Of a stretch of 64,000 bases of DNA, positions 26,084 through 34,771 are shown one piece after another (position 1 is the first letter of the stretch; each line of letters opens with the position of its first letter). The notes under the pieces are model-generated. The model saw only the letters and a program-made list of their open reading frames with translations. It had not been told where the DNA came from and made no database searches. The stretch spans positions 1,612,001 to 1,676,000 of the forward strand of contig OZ245874.1 of the NCBI GenBank assembly GCA_965229335.1, in the 5' to 3' direction. This DNA is from JAFKFH01 sp017307375. GTDB taxonomy: Bacteria; Pseudomonadota; Alphaproteobacteria; Ferrovibrionales; Ferrovibrionaceae. The position numbers and the translations under genes are program-made.

Positions 26084-27424
26084 ATGGGGCGGCGTCTGCA
26101 TTTCTGGATCTTTGCCGCCGTGCTGCTGTTGGCGCCGCTACCGTTCGGGGCCAATCGGCCCTGGAGCGCCGCGCTGCTGGCTTTGCTGACCGGCTTGTTA
26201 TGCCTGACTTGGCCGCTGGCGACCATTGGCGACCGTGCCCTGCAGCCCTGGCCCTTGCGGCGGATCGCCGGTCCGGCGAGCCTCTTCGTGATCGTCGTCG
26301 CCTGGGCCCTGCTGCAGGCCAGTCCGTGGTTGCCGCTTGGCTGGGCGCACCCGTTCTGGAGCGAGGTCTCGGCGGGACTCGGGCCCAGCGGACCCGCTGT
26401 CATACCCAGGGTGGCCCTGGCCCCGGAGGCGGCAACGGCTGCGACCATGCGCTGGCTGGCCTATGCCGGCATCTTCTGGCTGGCGTTGCAGCACGGTCGG
26501 TCGCATCGCCGGGCCCGGCTGCTGGTCGAGGCACTGGCGCTGGCCGGCGGCCTTTATGCCGCCTACGGGCTGGTCGTCTATTTTTCGGGCCGCGAGATGA
26601 TCCTCGGCATACCGAAATGGGCCTATCGCGGCGACCTGACGGCGACGTTCGTCAATCGCAACAGCTATGCCGCCTATGCCGGGCTCGGCCTGCTATGCGC
26701 CGCTGCTGCCTTGCATCGCCGTCTGCGCGACAGCCGCGGCGACCTGCCGGCGCTGGTCAACCATCTGCGGCGCCCCAGCGTCTTCTTCATGGCCGCTGCC
26801 GCGGCCATCGTCGTTGCCTTGCCGCTGTCGGGATCGCGGGCCGGCCTGGTGGTTTCGGTCGGTGGCCTCGTGGTCTTCGTCGGGGCGCTTCTGCTCGGGC
26901 GGCTGGCGCCCGACGCGCGGCCGAAGGCGATATTGGGCCTGGCCGTTGCCGTGGTGGTGCTGGCGGGCGCGTTCGGCGGCCTCGTCTTCTGGCTGGGGCC
27001 GACCGCGGATGACGCGGAGGCACGCCTGCGCATCTATCGCATCGCGCTCGAGATGATCGAACGCCGGCCATGGATCGGCATCGGTCTCGGCGGATTCGGT
27101 CCGGAATTTGCGATGGACCGGCCGTTCACCATCAGCCAGGTCTGGACCGAGGTTCACAACGGCTACCTGGAACTCGCGGTCGAACTCGGCGTGCCGGCGG
27201 CCGTGATCTTCGTCGCGGCCATCGCCTGGCTGGTCGTCCTGTCGCTGCGCGGTGTCCTGGTGCGCCAGCGCGACGGCATGTTCCCGGCGCTGGCCCTGGC
27301 GGCCAGCGCGCTGCTGGGCGCCCACGCGCTCGTCGACTTCAGTGGCCAGATCCCGGCGATCGCGGCGACCTGGGCGGCCCTGCTGGGCCTGGGGGTCGCC
27401 CAGGGATGGCGTCACGCCGACTGA
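26084..27424 (+). CDS. Second O-antigen ligase/polymerase-family membrane protein
   Basis: A 446-residue polytopic protein. The ATG at 26084 has GGGGGAG at 5-8 bases; the upstream in-frame start at 26039 adds 15 charged residues. The family motifs are ATFVNRNSYAAYAGLGLLC, LSGSRAGLVVSVG, RPWIGIGLGGFG and VHNGYLELAVELGVPAAVIF, the catalytic-loop region of O-antigen ligase proteins. It is divergent from the secreted repeat-protein gene and its 3' end overlaps the WecG/TagA gene on the opposite strand by 13 bp. Having two members suggests one polymerase and one ligase or attachment enzyme. Confidence 0.87.
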   Translation: MGRRLHFWIFAAVLLLAPLPFGANRPWSAALLALLTGLLCLTWPLATIGDRALQPWPLRRIAGPASLFVIVVAWALLQASPWLPLGWAHPFWSEVSAGLGPSGPAVIPRVALAPEAATAATMRWLAYAGIFWLALQHGRSHRRARLLVEALALAGGLYAAYGLVVYFSGREMILGIPKWAYRGDLTATFVNRNSYAAYAGLGLLCAAAALHRRLRDSRGDLPALVNHLRRPSVFFMAAAAAIVVALPLSGSRAGLVVSVGGLVVFVGALLLGRLAPDARPKAILGLAVAVVVLAGAFGGLVFWLGPTADDAEARLRIYRIALEMIERRPWIGIGLGGFGPEFAMDRPFTISQVWTEVHNGYLELAVELGVPAAVIFVAAIAWLVVLSLRGVLVRQRDGMFPALALAASALLGAHALVDFSGQIPAIAATWAALLGLGVAQGWRHAD

Positions 27425-28161
27425 CCGCGTGCGCCGAAGCGGCGCCGCCATTCCTCGGCCATCGCCAGGGCGGCGAAGCGCGGGACGGTGCGCAGGTAGC
27501 GCGGGGCCAGCCGGCGCGGCTCGGTAGCCAGCCTGAACGCCCATTCCAGTCCGATCCGGCGCAACGCCGGCGGGGCCTGGGGCTTGGTGCCGGCCAGGAA
27601 GTCGAAGGCTGCACCCACCCCCAGCAGCAGCGGCGCCGCGAGCGCGGCGCGATGGCGCGCCATCCACAACTCCTGCCGGGGTGCCCCGAGCCCGACCCAG
27701 ACCACGTCGGCACGCGTTCGATTTATCGCCGCTATCAGGCCCGCCTCTTCCTCGGCGCTCCAGGCCCCATGCGGCGGTCGCAGCGTCGTCACCTGCGCAC
27801 CGAAACGTGCCGCCAGGCGGGCAAGGGTTGCATCGTCGGAACCGAACAGCAGGTGGCGGCGGCCACCGGTTCGGGCGAGCAGGGCAAGCATGAAGTCCGG
27901 GCCATAGACCCGGTCCACGGCATGCCCGCGGGCGCGGCCCAGCCACACCAGCGGCATGCCGTCCGGTGCCGCCAGCGCCGCGCCGGCCACCGCGGCGGCC
28001 ATCGCGGGATCGTCGCGCGCCGCCAGGATCGAGCGGGCATCGAGATGGCAGACATAGCGCCGGCCGCCATCGGCGATCCAGGACTCGGCGGTGGCGACCG
28101 CCTCGTCGAATCGCGGCATGTCGACCTCGATCCCCAGCAGGATTTCCTTGCGCCAGTTCAT
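27412..28161 (-). CDS. WecG/TagA/CpsF-family glycosyltransferase (GT26)
   Basis: A 249-residue GT26 enzyme. Conserved features are VCHLDARSILAARDDPAM, the active-site block APDGMPLVWLGRARG (Asp near residue 67), HLLFGSDD and VVWVGLGAPRQELWM, followed by VGAAFDFLAGTKPQAPPALRRIGLEWAFRL. Members usually add N-acetylmannosamine or its uronic acid to a lipid-linked sugar; HfsJ of the holdfast pathway belongs here. ATGA overlaps the upstream glycosyltransferase gene. It is the last gene of the minus-strand EPS operon. Confidence 0.93.
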   Translation of the reverse strand: MNWRKEILLGIEVDMPRFDEAVATAESWIADGGRRYVCHLDARSILAARDDPAMAAAVAGAALAAPDGMPLVWLGRARGHAVDRVYGPDFMLALLARTGGRRHLLFGSDDATLARLAARFGAQVTTLRPPHGAWSAEEEAGLIAAINRTRADVVWVGLGAPRQELWMARHRAALAAPLLLGVGAAFDFLAGTKPQAPPALRRIGLEWAFRLATEPRRLAPRYLRTVPRFAALAMAEEWRRRFGARGQSA

Positions 28162-29318
28162 GACCGCTCCCGGCGAAGGTGCTCATAGAGCGCCAGGCGG
28201 TCAGCCAGCACCCGGTCCGGGTGGTAGCGGTCGCAATAGGATGACCTGGCACCGGCCGACAGACGGGCCAGCCCCGGCCTGTCGGCCAGCAGTGCCGATG
28301 CGGCGTCGCGCCAGTCCGCACCGTCGCCCGGCGCGGCGAAGGCACCGCTCGTGCCTGCCTCGACCATGTCCGCCGCGGCACCGCGGCGGCTTGCCAGCAC
28401 CGGCAGACCGTTCGCCATCGCCTCCACCACCGACAGCGGAAAGTTTTCATAGGCGAGCGAGGGGAACACCAGCAGCGCGGCCTTGGCCATCGCCGCGTGA
28501 ACATGCTGCGAGTCTAGCGGCCCGGCGATGGTCACATGGCTCGGCGCCCGCTGTTCCAGCGCCGGGCGCAGCGGGCCATCGCCGATGACGGTCAGGGGGT
28601 GGTCGACCTGTGCCCAGGCGTCGACGAGCATGTCGACGCCCTTCTCGGAGCTGAGCCGGCCGACATAGAGGGCGCCCCGTCGTTCATCGGTCCAGGGTGA
28701 AGCGCCCGGATCGGGCAGCGCGACGGGGCTGATGGCGATCCGCTCGGCCGGCAGGCCGCCGGCGATGAAGCGGTCGCGGGCGAACGGCGTCAGGGCAAGA
28801 AATCGGTCGACCCGGCTGGCCCAGGTACCCCGCAGCCGGTGCAGCCCGGCCATCGCGGCGGCGGCGGCGCTGGCCCCCCGACTGCCACGATAGCAGCCAT
28901 GCACGACACCCGGCCATTTGACCAGTCTGTCGCGGCATGTTTCGCACGGCTGGCCGTCGCGCAGCAGAAGGCCGTTCGGGCAGAGCAGGCGATAGTTGTG
29001 CAGGGTCTGCACCACCGGGATCCCGGCATCGTGCGCCGCCTCGTAGATCGCGGGCGACAGCACGGGGAAGAAATTATGGACGTGCATCAGGTCGGGCCGC
29101 GCCGCCGCGATCGCGGTGGCAACCCCGCGCCGGCCCGAGGGTGACCACACCGCGCCGAAGCCCAGGGCCAGCGATCCGTTGCCCGCGATATCCTGGTGGT
29201 CGAGGATATGGCCGACCACGTCAAGCCCGGCCTCTGCCAGCAGTGCGCGCTCGGCATCGACCGCGACATCCTCGCCGCCACGCAGCCGATAGCGCTCATG
29301 CACGATCAGGATGCGCAT
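28158..29318 (-). CDS. Glycosyltransferase family 4
   Basis: A 386-residue GT-B enzyme with start MRILIVHERYRLRGGEDVAVDAE. Motifs are MHVHNFFPVLSPAIYEAAHDAG, the Cys-bearing CPNGLLLRDGQPCETC and the C-terminal FPSLAYENFPLSVVEAMANGLPVLAS with the E-x7-E pair. The GGEDV start and the four-cysteine loop are typical of a GT4 subgroup common in EPS clusters. The ATG at 29318 lies 13 bp inside the end of the preceding kinase-like gene. Confidence 0.91.
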   Translation of the reverse strand: MRILIVHERYRLRGGEDVAVDAERALLAEAGLDVVGHILDHQDIAGNGSLALGFGAVWSPSGRRGVATAIAAARPDLMHVHNFFPVLSPAIYEAAHDAGIPVVQTLHNYRLLCPNGLLLRDGQPCETCRDRLVKWPGVVHGCYRGSRGASAAAAAMAGLHRLRGTWASRVDRFLALTPFARDRFIAGGLPAERIAISPVALPDPGASPWTDERRGALYVGRLSSEKGVDMLVDAWAQVDHPLTVIGDGPLRPALEQRAPSHVTIAGPLDSQHVHAAMAKAALLVFPSLAYENFPLSVVEAMANGLPVLASRRGAAADMVEAGTSGAFAAPGDGADWRDAASALLADRPGLARLSAGARSSYCDRYHPDRVLADRLALYEHLRRERS

Positions 29319-30508
29319 CGCGCGATCATCCAGGCCAGCGCCCTGGCCGCGAGGCGGTCCGGCGTCTCGGCGCTGCTGTCGAGCAGCAGGGCTGCGGGCT
29401 CGCCACCGGCCAGGGTGCGGTAGGCCGCGACCTGACGGTGCGCCTCGGCCAGATCGAGTTCGCCCTTGCGGGCGACGAGCAGGGCGGGATCGGCAACCAG
29501 TACCAGGAGCCCGGTGCCGCGGGGTATCAGCCTGGCTATCAGGTCGATCGTCGGCTGGGGCGCCGCGATGCCGCGCGCGAGCGGCGCGACACGATAGTCG
29601 GCGGCATGCCTGTCGAAGATCGCCATCCTGCCGCAAACGAGGTGCGGGCGAACCAGCAGCCAGTAGCCGACATGCCAGTCTGCCCAGGCGATGCCGAGCC
29701 GCAGCAGCGATGCGACCTTTCCTGGTTTGCCGGTGCGCTCGGCCTTCGGCCCTTCCGGTCGATTGCGTCGCAGCCCGGCCAGCCGCGGCAGCAGGAAGGG
29801 CCGGGTATGAAACAGGCGGACATCGGTGGCGAGCTGCCCGGGCAACCGATCGGCAAGGTCTGCGATCAGCGTCGACTTGCCGGCGCCGTCGGGTCCGCTG
29901 ACGACCCACATATGGCCGGGCGGCCGCCACCAGCATGCCAGCGTGTCGCCAAGGCGGGCCGCGGCGACCCGGGCCATCAGCCCCGGCCGGCGGGCCAACG
30001 CCCGGAGCAGCACGCGGCGCCAGGCAAGCCCGCCGGCCTCGGCGAGCAGTGCGGGATCGATGGAGGTGCCGGGGCGACGTGGTCGCCCGTGCACCAGCCG
30101 GTGCTGGAGCTCGCGCAGCGATGTCGCCTGGCCCGGCCGCAGGCGTCGCACGCCGTTCTCGACGATCGCGCCGTTCAGCGCCACGTCCGCGTCGACGAAC
30201 GGCACGAGCTGCGCGGTCATCGCCCGATGCAGGTCCAGGATGAGGAAGTCGCCCGCGTCGTCGCGGGCGAGATAGAGCGCCAGTACCGCGCCGGGCGGAA
30301 TCGCGACACAGAGCTGCCACGGCGTTTCCTCCAGCTGCCGCCTCACCAGCACAATCCAGTCGCGCCACGGGCGCCAGGCGGCCAGCAGGTCGGCATCATG
30401 GCCGTCGGTCGGGGCGCCGGGATCGATCGCCTCGTCCAGGCGGGCAAGCGCGAGCCCTGCGGCCTCGGCGGCCGCAAGCAAGCGGGCGAGGACGGCCCCG
30501 CGTGTCAT
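29306..30508 (-). CDS. P-loop kinase (thymidylate-kinase-like) with unknown N-terminal domain
   Basis: A 400-residue protein. The C-terminal half from about residue 200 is a P-loop kinase with Walker A GPDGAGKST and a later CGRMAIFDRHAADYR that matches the DR-x motif of thymidylate-kinase-like proteins. The N-terminal ~190 residues (LDEAIDPGAPTDGHDADLLAAW, DFLILDLHRAMTAQLVPF) resemble nucleotidyl- or sugar-kinase-associated regions seen in polysaccharide clusters, but I cannot name the domain. The start at 30508 overlaps the preceding stop (ATGA). It is probably not a nucleotide-metabolism enzyme; phosphorylation of a sugar or lipid carrier is a guess. Confidence 0.75.
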   Translation of the reverse strand: MTRGAVLARLLAAAEAAGLALARLDEAIDPGAPTDGHDADLLAAWRPWRDWIVLVRRQLEETPWQLCVAIPPGAVLALYLARDDAGDFLILDLHRAMTAQLVPFVDADVALNGAIVENGVRRLRPGQATSLRELQHRLVHGRPRRPGTSIDPALLAEAGGLAWRRVLLRALARRPGLMARVAAARLGDTLACWWRPPGHMWVVSGPDGAGKSTLIADLADRLPGQLATDVRLFHTRPFLLPRLAGLRRNRPEGPKAERTGKPGKVASLLRLGIAWADWHVGYWLLVRPHLVCGRMAIFDRHAADYRVAPLARGIAAPQPTIDLIARLIPRGTGLLVLVADPALLVARKGELDLAEAHRQVAAYRTLAGGEPAALLLDSSAETPDRLAARALAWMIARCAS

Positions 30509-31224
30509 CGCGCCCGTTCGCGCAGCCGATGCCACAGCGTCTCGCCCAGCAGCGCCTTCAGCCCCTGCTTGCAGTGGTCGAGCCACAGCGGCGCGCGGCC
30601 TTCGATCAGGCGAACGAACGCCCTGTCCGTGGTGCGGGCATTGACCGGCAAGGCGGGCAGCATCAGGCCGAGCGGTTCGGCGGCATAGTCCCAGCGCAGG
30701 CTACGGACATGGGCGTAGCCGTGTGTCGCCGCCAGGGTCTCGATCCCTCGCGGGCAGATGCCGCCGGGCGGGGCGAGCCAGTCGATCCGTCGGCCGGTGA
30801 GATCCTCGAGGATGGCGCGGGGACGGACCAGTTCGCCATCGAGCGTCCGGGCGTCCATCCGGTCGAACCGGGCATGGCTGAAGCCATGCGCACCGATGAC
30901 ATGGCCCTGGGCGGCGAGGCGGGCGACCTGGCGCGGGGTCAGCCGGCCGGGCTCGCCGAGCCGCCCGGCCGGCACCAGGAACAGGCCGGGCCAGCCGCGA
31001 TCCGCGAGCACGTCGCCGACATCGGCATGATCGGCCGTCGCATCGTCGAAGGTCAGTGCCACCGCGCGTCCGTCGGCGAGCCGCAGAAGCGAGCCGCCGG
31101 TCGAGCGCGCGCCGCGCCGCGCCAGCAGGTCGAGCTGGGCGGCGAAACGGGCACGGGTGACGTCGTGGAAGCGCGCGCCTGCCTCGCCGGTGATCCGATG
31201 ATAGACCAGCAGCGCGGCGGTCAT
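30505..31224 (-). CDS. Polysaccharide deacetylase (NodB/CE4 family)
   Basis: A 239-residue CE4 deacetylase. Motif 1 is VALTFDDATADH (metal and catalytic Asp, ~55-66), motif 2 is HGFSHARFD (the H-x3-H metal pair, ~112) and motif 3 is degenerate (WLAPPGG instead of R-x-P-Y/F-G). It has no signal peptide, so it either acts in the cytoplasm or the start is incomplete. A second, separate deacetylase gene lies at 33328. Deacetylation of GlcNAc-type residues would make the polymer cationic, as HfsH does in holdfast. Confidence 0.88.
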   Translation of the reverse strand: MTAALLVYHRITGEAGARFHDVTRARFAAQLDLLARRGARSTGGSLLRLADGRAVALTFDDATADHADVGDVLADRGWPGLFLVPAGRLGEPGRLTPRQVARLAAQGHVIGAHGFSHARFDRMDARTLDGELVRPRAILEDLTGRRIDWLAPPGGICPRGIETLAATHGYAHVRSLRWDYAAEPLGLMLPALPVNARTTDRAFVRLIEGRAPLWLDHCKQGLKALLGETLWHRLRERAR

Positions 31225-32462
31225 TGCGGAGCCTTCAGGAAGCGGTCATAGAGCGCGGTGGCACGAGTGGGCCAGAGAAAATTCCGGACGGCGTGATTTC
31301 TGCCGACGCGGCCCAGCGCCGCGCAGCGTGGCGGATCGGCCACCAGGCTCGTGATCGCCGAAGCCAGCCCCGCGACGGCTTCGTCGGGTGTTGCCGCGGC
31401 CACCTTGATACCGGCCTCGTCGGGGACGAGCTGGGCTGGCCCTCCGCGCCGCAGGCAGACGATGGCCAGGCCGGCCGCCATCGCCTCGGCCACGGCAAAA
31501 CCGCCGGAATCGTGCAGGGCCGGAAAGATCAGGGCATGCGACCGGGCCAGCCGCCGATGCGCCTCCACCTGGGGCAGCCTGCCGACGAAGGTCACGCGTG
31601 GGCCGATACCGAGGTCGTCGGCAAGGCGGGCGAGTCTCGCCCGCTGCGGCCCGTCGCCGATCACTTCGAGATGCCAGTCGCCGGCAACCTTCGCCAGCGC
31701 GGCGAGTGCCAGATGGAGCCCCTTGTGCGGCAACAGCGGGCCGAGCGCCACCAGGCGCAGGCCGGTCCCCGCGACGCTGGTGCCCCCGTCGTCGGCCGAA
31801 CTGCTTGCAAGTTGGTTCAGCGTTTCGGGTGCCAGCGCGACCTGCGATTGGAGCATCACATTGGCCGCGCCGATCGCCCGCATCCGTTCGGCGGTTTCCG
31901 GGGTCGTCGCGACGGCGAGCCGGCAGCGTCCGGCAAGGCGTCGCAGCGCCGGGCGGTGTTCCGCCAGTCGCGGCAACAGCCGTCGCAGTGCCTCGTAGAT
32001 CGCCCCGCGCCAGCCCAGGCCCGGCCAGAATGCCGCCTCGCACGGTTCCCCGCCGCCGACCGGCCCCCACAGCAGCGGCAGGTCCAGCGAGTCGAGTGCG
32101 GTGCCCGACCAGTATTGGGCGAAGGTGACGTGATGGGCCACGTCGAATCGGCCGGTGGCGGCCAGTTCGCGCAGGCGCGGCGTCACGCTGCGCATCCAGG
32201 CAAGATAGTAGGCCCGCGTGGCCAGTCCGCCGAACCGCGCCTTGAGCCGTCGCGCCCACGGCGGCAGGTCATGATAGACTACCGTCAGGCGCGGTTGTGG
32301 CCGGGCCGTCAAGGCCGCCTCGATCGCCGGGCGCGAGGAGGCGCGGGTGACAACGCAGACATCGTGGCCGAGGCCGGCCAGCGTCGTCGCCCATCCCCAG
32401 CCGAGGCCGGGTTCGGATCCACGGTCAGGCGCACAGGCATAGGCCATCAGCAGCACCTTCAT
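31221..32462 (-). CDS. Glycosyltransferase family 4
   Basis: A 413-residue GT-B enzyme beginning MKVLLMAYACAPDRGSEPGLGW, the start of a distinct GT4 subgroup. The centre has LLWGPVGGGEPCEAAFWPGL. The C-terminal domain has HALIFPALHDSGGFAVAEAMAAGLAIVCLRRGGPAQLV at about residues 320-360. ATGA overlaps the upstream methyltransferase gene and its own stop overlaps the deacetylase start, so the block is tightly coupled. Confidence 0.92.
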   Translation of the reverse strand: MKVLLMAYACAPDRGSEPGLGWGWATTLAGLGHDVCVVTRASSRPAIEAALTARPQPRLTVVYHDLPPWARRLKARFGGLATRAYYLAWMRSVTPRLRELAATGRFDVAHHVTFAQYWSGTALDSLDLPLLWGPVGGGEPCEAAFWPGLGWRGAIYEALRRLLPRLAEHRPALRRLAGRCRLAVATTPETAERMRAIGAANVMLQSQVALAPETLNQLASSSADDGGTSVAGTGLRLVALGPLLPHKGLHLALAALAKVAGDWHLEVIGDGPQRARLARLADDLGIGPRVTFVGRLPQVEAHRRLARSHALIFPALHDSGGFAVAEAMAAGLAIVCLRRGGPAQLVPDEAGIKVAAATPDEAVAGLASAITSLVADPPRCAALGRVGRNHAVRNFLWPTRATALYDRFLKAPQ

Positions 32463-33331
32463 GGTCCCTCGCGCCGCCGCAGGACAAAGCGCAGGCCGGT
32501 CAGGGCAAGGTCGGCGCGCGGGCGATGCGCGAAACAGGCCGCCGGCACGATGCGGTCGAGCTGGGCCAGTTCGTCCGGCCCGCCGCCTGCGGTCTTCCAG
32601 GCCACGATGTCGAAGGGCAACCCCGACAGCGCCGCGCGATGATCGGCGGCGCCGAGGCGATTGAAGGGGGTGAACGGGTTCGCAAACCAGCGGCGCCAAG
32701 TCGCCTCGTCGTAGCGCAGGAAGTTGAAGCGAGAGAGGCTCGGATCCATCAGGGCGTACTGGTCGTCCAGCGTGATCGTGACGACGCAGAAGCCGCCGGG
32801 GCGCAGCAGACGCGCGATGTCGCGATAGAGCGCGGCGACCTCGTCCGGTGCCGGATGTTGCATCACCTGCAGGCAGGTCACCAGGCCGAAGCCACCTTCC
32901 GGCAGTGGATAGGGCGGCAGCGCCGGCGCGAGGTAGCGGCAGTGATGCCGCGCAAGCCAGCCGTCGAGATCGGGATCGCCGGCGTCGAAGCCGAGTTGCC
33001 GGGCGACCGCCGCCACCGCCGGCCAGCGCATGACCGGGGCGACGTCGACCCAGGTCTGCGGCGTGATGCCATGCCGATGCAGCACGAGCGGCACGACGGG
33101 CAGCCAGCCCGCGCCGATGTCGAGATGGGGACCGAGCGTCGCGGGGGTGGCACCGGCCTCGGCCAGCCAGCCGATCAGCTGGCGGCCCAGCATCTCCTTG
33201 TTGGCGATCGCCTCGGGGTTCGGTGCGATCGAGCGCGTGCCGTGGCGTTGCAGCAAGCCATAGACGGCGTGGCCGCCGGGCAAGGCGCCGAGCAGGCGCT
33301 GGATCATGACCTTGGCAAGAAATCGGATCAT
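32459..33331 (-). CDS. SAM-dependent methyltransferase (class I)
   Basis: A 290-residue protein starting at the ATG at 33331 (MIRFLAKVMIQRLLGALPGG). The SAM-binding glycine loop is HLDIGAGWLPVVP (~73-85); GLVTCLQVMQHPAPDEVAALYRDIARLLRPGGFCVVTI is the post-IV methyltransferase_11 region. In an EPS operon it probably O-methylates a sugar or modifies the end of a chain, but the acceptor is unknown. The start overlaps the stop of the second deacetylase gene by 4 bp. Confidence 0.86.
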   Translation of the reverse strand: MIRFLAKVMIQRLLGALPGGHAVYGLLQRHGTRSIAPNPEAIANKEMLGRQLIGWLAEAGATPATLGPHLDIGAGWLPVVPLVLHRHGITPQTWVDVAPVMRWPAVAAVARQLGFDAGDPDLDGWLARHHCRYLAPALPPYPLPEGGFGLVTCLQVMQHPAPDEVAALYRDIARLLRPGGFCVVTITLDDQYALMDPSLSRFNFLRYDEATWRRWFANPFTPFNRLGAADHRAALSGLPFDIVAWKTAGGGPDELAQLDRIVPAACFAHRPRADLALTGLRFVLRRREGP

Positions 33332-34047
33332 GCGAGCGATCCCTGCACCGTGCGCCGCCGCCCGGGCGGTATCGCCTCGGCCAATGCCGCACAGGCGCGG
33401 TCCAGGGCAGGCCACAGCCCGAGCTGGTCGATCTCCCAGCTGTGGCTCCACAGATGGAAGACGCCGCCGCGCCGCCGGCCGATCCCCAGCAGGCCGGCAA
33501 GACCGCGGTCGAGATCGCCGGCAAGCCGGCAGGCCAGGTCCAGCCGCCCAAGCCCGCCGCCGCAGCGCAGCCAGTTGCGGCTCAATGCCGGCCAGCCATG
33601 CGGATGAAACTGCATCGTGGTCGCCAGCATGAATTGGTCGGGTCCGTGATCGAGGCGGAACATTTCGGTCCCGCGGGCATAGGCAAATCCGGCCGCGACC
33701 ACGGCAGCGCGGCCATGCCTGGCGGCATGGCCGCCCGGATAGGCGAAGCCGGTGACCGGCATGCCCAGCACGTCCTCGAGCCGCCGCCGGCCGTCGACGA
33801 TCTGCTCGCGGACCTCGGCGGGTTCCAGGCCGGTCAGCCGCCGGTGGTCGCGTGTATGGGCCGCGATCTCGAACCCCGCCGACGCCAGCGCGCGCAGGTC
33901 GCCCGGCGTCATCACTGGCCGCCCTTCGCCGTTGACGGCCGGCACGAAGAACGTGCCGGCAATGCCGTGGCGGACAAGGATGTCGGCCAGCCGCCGGTCG
34001 GCGGGATGGCCGTCGTCCCAGGAAGTGACCAGGGTCAGTTCAGCCAT
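33328..34047 (-). CDS. Polysaccharide deacetylase (NodB/CE4 family), second copy
   Basis: A 239-residue CE4 enzyme with near-complete motifs: TSWDDGHPADRRLADIL (~8-24), AAHTRDHRRLT for the H-x3-H pair (~65) and TGFAYPGGH (~105). Residues to the C-terminus include GGVFHLWSHSWEID, the late His of the family. There is no signal peptide. It is only distantly similar to the other deacetylase in this operon, so the two probably act on different sugars or at different steps. Confidence 0.9.
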   Translation of the reverse strand: MAELTLVTSWDDGHPADRRLADILVRHGIAGTFFVPAVNGEGRPVMTPGDLRALASAGFEIAAHTRDHRRLTGLEPAEVREQIVDGRRRLEDVLGMPVTGFAYPGGHAARHGRAAVVAAGFAYARGTEMFRLDHGPDQFMLATTMQFHPHGWPALSRNWLRCGGGLGRLDLACRLAGDLDRGLAGLLGIGRRRGGVFHLWSHSWEIDQLGLWPALDRACAALAEAIPPGRRRTVQGSLA

Positions 34048-34771
34048 GATCGGTTCGCCTGGCCAGCAGCAAGCCGCCGGTCTGATAGCTTTTTGCGGGC
34101 CGCAGGCGGTCGAGCGCGAGCGCGGGATAGCCGAGGATATGCCACGGCGCGGCCAGCAGCAGCGCCAGGCCGACCCGCAGATAGTCGGAGGCGCGACGGC
34201 CGCTGCGCCAACCCGATTCATGCCGGATCAGCAGCCGGCCGGGCAGCGCGGCGGCATTCGCGGTCAGCAGGAAGAAGAAGCCGCCGAGCGGCCGGTGGTG
34301 CAGGATCGTGAAGCCCGCATCGGCCAGCAGCCGCTCCGCCCCGGCATGCGTCCAACGCCAGAGGTCGCGGCTCGCCCCCTGGGGCAGCATGCTCGGATAG
34401 GTGATCAGCAGCGCGCCCTGCGGCGCCAGGACCCGCCGTATCTCGGCCAGCACGACCGATGGCGCCTCGACATGCTGCAGGACCTGGAACATCGCCACCA
34501 CGCCCGCGGTATCGCTGGCTATCGGCAGGCGGGCGGCGTCCGCGACCAGGCTCAGCTCGGGCGCCGGCGTCAGGTCGACGACGATCTGCGGGGCCCGCGG
34601 CCGGGCTTGGTACAACGCTCGGCCATGTGGTGCGCGGCCCCCGCCGACGTCGACCACCGGCAGCTTCGACAGCGGATCGGCCACCACCTCGGCGACAAAG
34701 CGCCTAACCAACCAGTATTCGGGCTGAAGCAGTTGGAGCAGCAGCCGGTAGAGGCGTATCGCCGCCGTCAT
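34040..34771 (-). CDS. SAM-dependent methyltransferase (class I)
   Basis: A 243-residue methyltransferase_11-type protein. Motif I is PVVDVGGGRAPHG (~39-51) and the later core is VVAMFQVLQHVEAPSVVLAEIRRVLAPQGALLITYP. The C-terminus has a hydrophobic stretch (VGLALLLAAPWHILGYPALAL) that could associate with the membrane. It overlaps both neighbours by a few bases. Its substrate is presumably part of the repeat unit or lipid-linked intermediate. Confidence 0.88.
   Translation of the reverse strand: MTAAIRLYRLLLQLLQPEYWLVRRFVAEVVADPLSKLPVVDVGGGRAPHGRALYQARPRAPQIVVDLTPAPELSLVADAARLPIASDTAGVVAMFQVLQHVEAPSVVLAEIRRVLAPQGALLITYPSMLPQGASRDLWRWTHAGAERLLADAGFTILHHRPLGGFFFLLTANAAALPGRLLIRHESGWRSGRRASDYLRVGLALLLAAPWHILGYPALALDRLRPAKSYQTGGLLLARRTDHG

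Noticed and set aside
24874..26448. Long form of the repeat protein starting at 26448
   Set aside because: The extra 167 residues cross into the divergent polymerase gene. The signal peptide starts at the ATG at 25947.
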